Under the pieces are notes generated by a model. It searched no databases. It was not told where the DNA came from and saw only the letters and a list, made by a program, of their open reading frames with translations. From positions 248,001 to 312,000 of the forward strand of contig NZ_MAMP01000021.1 of NCBI RefSeq assembly GCF_001750285.1: DNA of 64,000 nt, given 5' to 3'. Made by a program: the position numbers and the translations under genes. The DNA is from Domibacillus iocasae (GTDB taxonomy: Bacteria; Bacillota; Bacilli; Bacillales; Domibacillaceae). Positions within the stretch are counted from its first letter, which is position 1; each line of letters starts with the position of its first letter. Shown here in pieces: positions 13,489 through 19,632 of the stretch.

Positions 13489-14493
13489 ATGTTATCCAGA
13501 GATATTGGGATTGACCTTGGTACGGCCAACGTTTTGATTTATGTAAAAGGGCGGGGCATCGTGTTGAATGAGCCTTCCGTTGTGGCGCTAGACCGCAGCA
13601 CGAATAAAGTATTAGCAGTTGGAGAAGAAGCCTACCAAATGGTTGGCCGGACTCCGGGTAATATTGTCGCCATGCGGCCGCTTAGTGATGGTGTTATTGC
13701 CGATTTTGAAGTGACGGAGTCCATGCTGAAGCATTTTATTAACAAGCTAAATGTAAAAGGTTTTTTGTCAAAGCCGCGCATTTTAATTTGCTGCCCGACA
13801 CAAATTACAGCAGTAGAACAAAAAGCAATCCGTGAAGCAGCAGAAAAAAGCGGCGGGAAAATGGTTTATCTTGAAGAAGAACCGAAAGTAGCAGCGGTTG
13901 GCGCCGGCATGGATATTTTTGAGCCGAGCGGTAACATGGTAATTGATATTGGCGGCGGAACAACAGATGTGGCTGTTTTATCACTTGGATCGATTGTCAC
14001 AGCTGAATCAATTAAGGTGGCTGGAAATACATTTGATGCAGATATTATGAGCTACGTGAAAAAGCAGTACAAATTGTTGATTGGTGAACGGACGGCGGAA
14101 GCAATCAAAATGAGTGTGGGCACGGTGTACCCGGGCGGGCGAAATGAAGAAATGGAAATTCGCGGGCGCGACATCATGACGGGCCTGCCGCGTATCTTAA
14201 CGATTACCTCCACAGAAATCGAAGGCGCGCTGCGTGAATCGGTTGCACAAATTGTACAGGCGTCTAAAAATGTGCTGGAACAAACGCCGCCGGAATTATC
14301 AGCGGATATTATTGACCGCGGCGTTATGCTGACTGGAGGCGGAGCGTTATTACATGGTATCGACCAGTTAATGGCAGAAGAACTGAAGGTGCCGATTTTT
14401 GTTGCGGAAAACCCAATGGACTGTGTGGCAATTGGGACAGGCATTATGCTCGATAACATGGACCGGATTTCTTCCAAAAAAAGAAAGATATGA
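13489..14493 (+). CDS. mbl: Cell-shape protein Mbl (MreB-like actin)
   Basis: A 334-residue bacterial actin that forms membrane-bound filaments guiding lateral wall synthesis. Nucleotide-site motifs GIDLGTANVLIYVKGRGIV, VIDIGGGTTDVAVLSLG and LTGGGALLHGI are intact. It resembles B. subtilis Mbl more than MreB or MreBH (LSADIIDRGVMLTGGGALLHG and MDCVAIGTG). Position after spoIIID matches mbl. The ATG at 13489 lies eight bases after CAGGGGG; an in-frame TTG at 13483 is too close to that site. Confidence 0.95.
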   Translation: MLSRDIGIDLGTANVLIYVKGRGIVLNEPSVVALDRSTNKVLAVGEEAYQMVGRTPGNIVAMRPLSDGVIADFEVTESMLKHFINKLNVKGFLSKPRILICCPTQITAVEQKAIREAAEKSGGKMVYLEEEPKVAAVGAGMDIFEPSGNMVIDIGGGTTDVAVLSLGSIVTAESIKVAGNTFDADIMSYVKKQYKLLIGERTAEAIKMSVGTVYPGGRNEEMEIRGRDIMTGLPRILTITSTEIEGALRESVAQIVQASKNVLEQTPPELSADIIDRGVMLTGGGALLHGIDQLMAEELKVPIFVAENPMDCVAIGTGIMLDNMDRISSKKRKI

Positions 14494-14530
14494 ATAAACA
14501 GAGCTGCTTAATAAAAGCAGCTCTGTTTAT
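14494..14530 (+). terminator. Terminator after mbl
   Basis: ATAAACAGAGCTGCTT 14494-14509 is perfectly complementary to AAGCAGCTCTGTTTAT 14515-14530, with a five-base loop, and it begins at the base after the mbl stop. Confidence 0.85.
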
Positions 14531-14589
14531 ATTGTCTTATTCTATGTTGTTTTCTCATTATTTTCTGTTAATATATAGAGCGCCTATTG

Positions 14590-14595
14590 TATAAT
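14590..14595 (+). promoter_or_regulatory. Candidate -10 element of the flhO-flhP operon
   Basis: A perfect TATAAT lies 38 bases upstream of the flhO start and downstream of the mbl terminator. The -35 region is not convincing. Confidence 0.4.
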
Positions 14596-14633
14596 AAAGA
14601 TGGCATGTACTGCTTAAAAATGAGGTGAATAAG

Positions 14634-15434
14634 TTGTTTAAAGGTTTTTACACAGCTGCTTCCGGCATGATTGCGCAGCAGCGGCGCACTGAAATTTTAA
14701 CAAATAATATGTCAAATGCGAATACACCGGGCTATAAAGCAGATCAGACGAGCGTAAGAGCTTTTCCGGAAATGCTGCTGCAGCGAATCGATGAAACATC
14801 CATACCGGTCGAAAATAAATTAAATTTGCCTTTTGAACCACAAATAGGTTCTTTAAATACTGGCGTATATTTACAGGAAACCATTCCGAATTTCCGTCAG
14901 GGTGATTTGAGAGAAACCGGTCTGACGACAGATTTAGCGCTGCAAGGAGAATCGGTTTTTTTCACGGTTCAAAATGCGGCTGGTGAACCGCGCTATACGC
15001 GGAACGGCAACTTTACACTCGATCTTGAAGGATATTTAACGACGGCTTCCGGTTTTTACGTTCAGGATACAAATGGAGAACGCATTCAATTAACGTCTGA
15101 TCAATTTGAAGTAGATGGATCGGGCCAGATTACAGAAAATGGTCAGGCCATTGCGCAAATCGGCGTAGCGTATGCTCAAAATCCAAATGATTTGATTAAA
15201 GAAGGAGACGGACTGTATCGGATCGATGGAGCGGCCCTTCCAAGCGCATTTGGCACGGATGAAGCCGTCTTCTCTATTCAGCAGTCATTTTTAGAAGGAT
15301 CAACAACGGATACGGCGCGGACAATGACCGATATGCTTTCAGCGTACCGTTCTTTTGAAGCGAATCAAAAAGTGCTGACGGCGTACGACCGCAGCATGGA
15401 GAAAGCGGCAAATGAAATCGGACGTGTAACGTAA
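14634..15434 (+). CDS. flhO: Flagellar hook-basal body protein FlhO (FlgG/FlgF family)
   Basis: A 266-residue rod-type axial protein. The N-terminal flagellar rod motif NNMSNANTPGYK and the C-terminal helix ending in YRSFEANQKVLTAYD are both present. In B. subtilis FlhO and FlhP are the distal rod proteins and are encoded after mbl, as here. The start is TTG at 14634, six bases after GAGGTG (14622-14627); a GTG at 14625 lies within that site. This implies the organism is flagellated, although the main flagellar operon is not in the window. Confidence 0.93.
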   Translation: MFKGFYTAASGMIAQQRRTEILTNNMSNANTPGYKADQTSVRAFPEMLLQRIDETSIPVENKLNLPFEPQIGSLNTGVYLQETIPNFRQGDLRETGLTTDLALQGESVFFTVQNAAGEPRYTRNGNFTLDLEGYLTTASGFYVQDTNGERIQLTSDQFEVDGSGQITENGQAIAQIGVAYAQNPNDLIKEGDGLYRIDGAALPSAFGTDEAVFSIQQSFLEGSTTDTARTMTDMLSAYRSFEANQKVLTAYDRSMEKAANEIGRVT

Positions 15435-15447
15435 AGGAGAGCACAGC

Positions 15448-16236
15448 ATGAATAGAACAATGATTAATGCGGTCAATACGCTGTCACAGCTTCAGAAAAA
15501 GATGGATGTCACCAGTAACAACGTTGCGAACATAAACACAGCCGGATATAAACGAAGCAACGCGACCTTTGCCGATCTCATTCATCAGCAAACCGTCAAC
15601 ATGTACCGTGAAAATGAAGACGTAGGCAGAATGACGCCATATGGCATTCGACTCGGTGCCGGCGCAAGGATGGCGCAGGCGCAAATGGTCGGCACGCAAG
15701 GTACATTACAGCAAACAGGGCGTACGCTTGACTTTGGATTATCAAAACCAAATCAATTTTTCAAAGTACTCGTACAGGACGAACAAGGCAATAGTCGTGT
15801 GCAGTATACGCGTGACGGCTCTTTTTCTGTTACACCGGCTGGCGGCGAAAATGTCATGCTTGTTACGTCAGATGGCCATCCGGTGCTTGATGAGAACGAT
15901 AATCCGATTGTTCGGGCAGCGGTTGATATGGAAGAGCAGGCATCCGGCCTTCTCGGTCTCATCGAAGTCGACAAGCCGCAGTTTTTAGAACGTGCTTCTG
16001 CAAACAGGTTTGTGCTGCCGGAAAACCCGGCGACGGTCGAAAACCAGATTTTACGCAATTTGAACGCGGCAGAGCGGCAGGAAGCGGGCGTTCAATCCGG
16101 CATGCTTGAAATGTCCAATGTCGATTTTTCAAAAGAAATGAGCGATCTAATGATCACACAGCGTTCATATCAATTTCAATCTAAAGCGATCTCTATCGCA
16201 GATCAAATGCTGGGCTTAATTAATGGGGTCAGATAA
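15448..16236 (+). CDS. flhP: Flagellar hook-basal body protein FlhP
   Basis: A 262-residue paralogue of the preceding gene with the rod signature SNNVANINTAGYKRS near residues 23-37 and a C-terminal SYQFQSKAISIADQMLGLI helix. It forms part of the flagellar rod. GGAGAG precedes the ATG by a normal distance. It lies 13 bases after flhO and is surely in the same operon. Confidence 0.93.
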   Translation: MNRTMINAVNTLSQLQKKMDVTSNNVANINTAGYKRSNATFADLIHQQTVNMYRENEDVGRMTPYGIRLGAGARMAQAQMVGTQGTLQQTGRTLDFGLSKPNQFFKVLVQDEQGNSRVQYTRDGSFSVTPAGGENVMLVTSDGHPVLDENDNPIVRAAVDMEEQASGLLGLIEVDKPQFLERASANRFVLPENPATVENQILRNLNAAERQEAGVQSGMLEMSNVDFSKEMSDLMITQRSYQFQSKAISIADQMLGLINGVR

Positions 16237-16250
16237 GGGGAAGGATACTA

Positions 16251-16454
16251 GTGGCAAATGAACTGAAGCGGAAGAAAGAAACCCGCCTCACCCCCCTCGG
16301 CAGATTTATAATCTCATTGTTTTTCATTGTCCTAACAGCTATCATCGGCGCATTGATTGGATACAGCATTATCGGTCAAGGCAATCCTATAGATGTATTT
16401 AAAGTGGACACATGGATTCAATTGTATGATGTAGTCGTAAATAGTCTTTTTTAA
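16251..16454 (+). CDS. EpuA-like small membrane protein (annotated in relatives as DNA-directed RNA polymerase subunit beta)
   Basis: A 67-residue protein with a basic N-terminus ([16 protein letters not shown]) and one membrane helix at about 18-40. It resembles the EpuA family, whose database label as an RNA polymerase beta subunit is misleading because no polymerase domain is present. The start is GTG at 16251, with AAGGATA upstream. It lies 14 bases after flhP and 14 before fabZ, apparently in one operon. Function is unknown. Confidence 0.7.
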   Translation: MANELKRKKETRLTPLGRFIISLFFIVLTAIIGALIGYSIIGQGNPIDVFKVDTWIQLYDVVVNSLF

Positions 16455-16468
16455 AGGTGGGTGTCAAT

Positions 16469-16888
16469 ATGGATATTCGTGAAATCAAAGAAACAATTCC
16501 GCATCGCTACCCATTTTTGCTTGTGGACCGGATCCTCGAAGCAGAAGATGGCAAGCGTGCGGTTGGAATTAAAAATGTGACCGCTAATGAAGAGTTTTTT
16601 AACGGTCACTTTCCAGAGTACCCGGTAATGCCGGGGGTTTTAATCGTTGAAGCATTGGCGCAAGTTGGCGCAGTCGCAATGCTTAAAAAAGAAGAAAATA
16701 AAGGCCGTCTCGCATTTTTTGCGGGAATTGACAACTGCCGCTTTAAACGTCAGGTCGTCCCGGGTGATCAGCTTCGCCTTGAAGTTGAAATGACCCGGCT
16801 TCGCGGTTCAATCGGGAAAGCGAAAGCAACGGCAACAGTGGATGGCGAACTTGTATGTGAAGCGGATTTAATGTTTGCGCTCGAATAG
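16469..16888 (+). CDS. fabZ: 3-hydroxyacyl-ACP dehydratase FabZ
   Basis: A 140-residue hot-dog fold enzyme that dehydrates beta-hydroxyacyl-ACP in fatty-acid elongation. The active-site His47 ([12 protein letters not shown]) and Glu61 (IVEALAQ) are visible, and the N-terminal [12 protein letters not shown] signature is intact. The ATG at 16469 follows AAAGGTGGGTG; an in-frame GTG at 16457 overlaps that site. It is the last gene of the flhO-flhP-fabZ group, as in B. subtilis. Confidence 0.96.
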   Translation: MDIREIKETIPHRYPFLLVDRILEAEDGKRAVGIKNVTANEEFFNGHFPEYPVMPGVLIVEALAQVGAVAMLKKEENKGRLAFFAGIDNCRFKRQVVPGDQLRLEVEMTRLRGSIGKAKATATVDGELVCEADLMFALE

Positions 16889-16896
16889 TACCAATT

Positions 16897-16945
16897 AAGA
16901 AGCGATGCTTAAAATAATTATATTTTAAGCATCGCTTCTTTTTGC
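16897..16945 (+). terminator. Terminator after fabZ
   Basis: A perfect 20-bp stem (16897-16916 with 16921-16940) around loop ATTA, followed by a T-run. Confidence 0.95.
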
Positions 16946-17104
16946 TCAAAATAGGTCATTTACAATGTTTATATTTTTAAATATTTTGAAAGCAAGGACT
17001 TCCCGACTCTTTTTATAAAAAAAACGGTTATTTTGACCAAATGCGGGAGATAATACTGCAAGTAAGCATACAAAATTGGAATTGGTGAAAGGAGATTTTT
17101 ACGA

Positions 17105-17461
17105 ATGAATGCAAAACTTTTAAAATTAGTCGGTGGATCAGCACTGGCAGCGATGCTTCTAGCAGGGTGTGGAGGAGGAAATGATGACGAGCCGGCTAAC
17201 GACCCGGCTGTAGAAGATGATGGCAATGATGTACAGGATAATGTTGATGAGGGTGTCAATGATACGCAAGAAGAGGTGGACGAAGGTGTCAACGATGCAC
17301 TAGATGGAGACAACGAGGATACCAACATGGATGAAAATGGTGAAACAGGAGATACAAATACCGGCGATGACATGGATCCAGCCACGGATGAAAACACGCC
17401 TGAAGAAGATGTTATTGAAGATCAAAATGATATGCAAGACGCTAATAACAAAGACAGCTAA
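17105..17461 (+). CDS. Small, highly acidic lipoprotein of unknown function
   Basis: A 118-residue protein. A signal peptide with lipobox LLAGC puts the lipidated Cys at residue 22. The rest is almost entirely Asp, Glu, Asn and Thr with hardly a basic residue, so it is probably disordered and strongly negative. A roughly 12-residue motif VDEGVND repeats at about residues 42 and 54. Such a protein could bind cations at the outer membrane face, but that is only a guess. AAGGAG lies ahead of the ATG. It is monocistronic, bracketed by terminators. Confidence 0.85.
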   Translation: MNAKLLKLVGGSALAAMLLAGCGGGNDDEPANDPAVEDDGNDVQDNVDEGVNDTQEEVDEGVNDALDGDNEDTNMDENGETGDTNTGDDMDPATDENTPEEDVIEDQNDMQDANNKDS

Positions 17462-17465
17462 CAAT

Positions 17466-17503
17466 AAAAGCATCAAGCGATTACCCGCTCGATGCTTTTT
17501 TCT
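17466..17503 (+). terminator. Terminator after the acidic lipoprotein gene
   Basis: AAAAGCATCAAGCG 17466-17479 pairs with CGCTCGATGCTTTT 17486-17499 with one A/C mismatch, then T-run. Confidence 0.88.
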
Positions 17504-17598
17504 ATAAGAAAAAATTTTGTCACCGGTTCAAAAGTATGATAGAGTATAAGAGTTATTATTTTAAAGAAGTCAATGTGGCTATTTCTAGGAGGTGCCTA

Positions 17599-18182
17599 TT
17601 GGCAATGTCAATATTAAATGGATTATCACACGGTATTAAAATCAGCATTACCCGTTCAATTACGAAGGCGTTTGAACAATATATGGCGAACATTATGTGG
17701 GATGAGGATGCGTACAGCCCGGACGACTTCATGAAAGAGTGGCAGCGCCACATTCAGCAAAATGCTTCATGGTACAGCCACGTGCCGGATAATATCAAAA
17801 ATGATCCACAGTTCCATGCAGAACTTGCCGTGAAAATTAATCAAGTGGTTGCGAAGATTTTCTCGGAAAAACCGACGGAAGAGCAAATTGAGACAATCAA
17901 TAAACTGCAGGAAAAGCTTGGCACAGATTATGACTTCTCATGCAAGGCGGAAGCGCGTTTTTATATTGATTTTTTAAACGAATACGAAAAAAAAAAGCTG
18001 AACAGCTAAGACCTGCCGATGAGCAAGACTTAGCGCTGGCTTCACTTTTGTACGTTCAAGTGTATAACGAGGAAATGCCGGTTCAATCTTACACAAAACA
18101 GGATATACACTACATTATTCAATTGCTTCAGCAAACGATTCTAACCGGTCAGAATGGCCTGCAGCCGGGCATTATTCATTAA
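17599..18182 (+). CDS. Uncharacterised protein encoded in two overlapping frames (likely -1 slippage at an A10 run)
   Basis: The zero frame starts at TTG 17599 (AGGAGG at 17587-17592, six-base spacing) and stops at 18007-18009 after 136 residues ending EYEKKKLNS. At 17987-17996 lies a run of ten A followed by G, giving an A-AAA-AAG slippery heptamer at 17991-17997. In the -1 frame reading continues without a stop for 61 more codons to TAA 18180-18182, and this extension looks like genuine protein (DEQDLALASLLYVQVYNEE, KQDIHYIIQLLQQTI). The full product would be about 198 residues. It is soluble and helical; no family is recognised. Programmed frameshifting, transcriptional slippage or a one-base error or mutation could each explain it. 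Confidence 0.65.
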
Positions 18183-18184
18183 TT

Positions 18185-18217
18185 AAACGTTTTCCTTCAA
18201 TGGATAACGTTTTTTTC
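18185..18217 (+). terminator. Terminator between convergent genes
   Basis: AAACGTT 18185-18191 pairs with AACGTTT 18206-18212, followed by a T-run to 18217 on the plus strand. It begins just after the -1-frame stop at 18182, which supports that stop being the real gene end. The stop of the minus-strand ywpF-like gene lies in the loop. Confidence 0.6.
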
Positions 18218-18637
18218 TTTGTCTGGCGCATTTGGATGCTTTCGAATGATCTCGGAAAATGTCTCGAGCAGCTGTTCACCTTCTAAGCCCTGTTCAACAA
18301 GAGAATGAAGCACTTGTTTCGCATATTCGTTTCGCATTTGGCGCAGTTGTGCGTCAAAGAGAACACTTGTGCCGTTCTCAAGAGGCTGAAAAGAACGAAT
18401 AGATACAGTAAACATTGCCGGGTCATTTCCGCGGTGGGAAATTGCGATGCGTGCCGTTAACGGCTTATCTTGTTCGAATGAGCGGACGGCCTGCACGTCT
18501 TTTTCATGTAAAAATAATTCAATCAGCCATGAGCGTTGTTCATCTTCACGATTAATGATCAATCCGTCCTGAAGCGGGATTGGAATGAGCTCTCCTTTTT
18601 TCTCGAAAAAAAATGATGCCACTTTAAAGGTTTTCAA
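18197..18637 (-). CDS. ywpF: YwpF-like protein
   Basis: A 146-residue protein similar in pattern to B. subtilis YwpF: an N-terminal LKTFKV strand, the LIPIPLQDGLIINRED segment and a beta-rich core. The family has no known biochemical function. The start is taken as TTG at 18637 because AGGAG lies upstream on the minus strand and the family begins with KTF; an in-frame ATG at 18685 would add 16 non-conserved residues. Location between fabZ and ssbB agrees with B. subtilis, although the orientation here is opposite to its neighbours. Confidence 0.78.
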   Translation of the reverse strand: MKTFKVASFFFEKKGELIPIPLQDGLIINREDEQRSWLIELFLHEKDVQAVRSFEQDKPLTARIAISHRGNDPAMFTVSIRSFQPLENGTSVLFDAQLRQMRNEYAKQVLHSLVEQGLEGEQLLETFSEIIRKHPNAPDKEKNVIH

Positions 18638-18860
18638 GCGACTTCCGCTCCTCTCATGAAAGCGATTTATAAGAAAGTATATCAATAATTAGGCGAAAAA
18701 TCATTTTTTGTCCAAAAGAAACTGGATACAACAGTAAATGGTCTTCTGTTGATTCCCATTCTTTCGAAAAAAATGGGTGGAAATGAAATAAAGCGGGAAT
18801 TGTCGAGAAATGTCCTTTTCATTTATGATAAAGCCATTCAAATGGAAGGAGGGGAGCAGG

Positions 18861-19238
18861 CTGATTAATCAAGTGACGCTTGTTGGCAGGCTGACGAAAC
18901 ATCCCGAAGTAAAGCATACAGCCGATGGAACGCCGCTTTTGCAAACGACGATTGCGGTCAGCAGACCGTATCGGAATGCAAAAGGCGAAACGGACACGGA
19001 CTTTATTTACTGTTCAGTCTGGGGCCGCCTGGCGGAAACAGCAGCGAAGTACAGCGAAAAAGGATCACTTGTTGCAGTACTGGGTATGATTCAAACGAGA
19101 AATTACAAAGATTCAAATGGAAAAACCGTTTATGTAACCGAAGTGCTCGTTCAGACGATTCGTTTTCTGAGTAAAAAACATCAGGAAACGGAAACAAAAG
19201 AAGTGCCTGAATTCATTCAGACAGTACCGTTAATTTAG
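18861..19238 (+). CDS. ssbB: Single-stranded DNA-binding protein (SsbB type) with a rare start codon
   Basis: A 125-residue OB-fold protein: INQVTLVGRLTKHPEV at the start, FIYCSVWGRLAETAAKY and GSLVAVLGMIQTRNY in the core. The length and the lack of the acidic DDDLPF tail indicate SsbB (competence type) rather than replicative SsbA. The only AGGAGG (18847-18852) points to CTG at 18861 (or ATT 18864) as start; upstream in-frame ATGs lack a ribosome-binding site. A non-canonical start would keep expression low. B. subtilis has ssbB in the same region. Confidence 0.88.
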   Translation: MINQVTLVGRLTKHPEVKHTADGTPLLQTTIAVSRPYRNAKGETDTDFIYCSVWGRLAETAAKYSEKGSLVAVLGMIQTRNYKDSNGKTVYVTEVLVQTIRFLSKKHQETETKEVPEFIQTVPLI

Positions 19239-19248
19239 GAGTGAGCGT

Positions 19249-19368
19249 ATGACGGAGCAAGTCGAACGTGTCATTGAAGATGTAATTTTTCAGCTTGGCA
19301 AAGCGAAAGCTGTGATTTATCAACTTGAAGAACGAATTGAAAAATTGGAAAAAGAAGGACGAAAATAA
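19249..19368 (+). CDS. 39-residue coiled-coil protein of unknown function
   Basis: A short frame directly after ssbB (10-base gap) with TTAGGAGTGAG upstream of its ATG and a terminator-like hairpin right after its stop. The sequence is alternately hydrophobic and charged (VIYQLEERIEKLEKE) and should form one amphipathic or coiled-coil helix. It is probably co-expressed with ssbB. No family is recognised. Confidence 0.65.
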   Translation: MTEQVERVIEDVIFQLGKAKAVIYQLEERIEKLEKEGRK

Positions 19369-19371
19369 AAA

Positions 19372-19397
19372 AGCAGCCAGTTTGAAGACCGGCTGCT
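19372..19397 (+). terminator. Terminator-like hairpin after the ssbB operon
   Basis: AGCAGCC 19372-19378 pairs with GGCTGCT 19391-19397. The T-run is absent. A near-copy (AGCAGCCGG with CCGGCTGCT) lies at about 19552-19577. Confidence 0.45.
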
Positions 19398-19632
19398 GCA
19401 GAGTGTAGACAAAGTAAGAAAACAGGCTGATTGAAAACGGTTGTCTTTTCAGGAACGCCGCCGGGCGGGAAGTGGAGTGGCCTTTTGGGGGTCATCAGCA
19501 TTCACGCACGGCAAGTGACGCCGAAAGCGGGCGTTTGTCAACAGCTTGAAGCAGCCGGCTTGGGAACCGGCTGCTGTGGGATCCTCTCTCATCTTCGCAA
19601 TGGCGCCAGCCGCTGCCCCGCCTTGCGCTCCT
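19398..19632. repeat. GC-rich non-coding block with duplicated hairpin
   Basis: The stretch between the 39-codon gene and the helicase gene is visibly richer in G and C than its neighbours. It carries a second copy of the AGCAGCC hairpin (19552-19577). Each hairpin is flanked by a GTAGACAAAGT or GTTTGTCAAC-type motif. An open frame across it lacks codon character and a ribosome site. It looks like a dispersed intergenic repeat, but that cannot be shown from one copy. Confidence 0.4.

Noticed and set aside
14052-14477. 141-codon frame on the minus strand within mbl
   Set aside because: Shadow of mbl; low-complexity Ser-rich translation and no ribosome-binding site.
18696-18708. ComK box before ssbB (AAAA-N5-TTTT)
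   Set aside because: Only one half-site is present; a second box at the required spacing was not found, and such motifs are frequent in AT-rich gaps.
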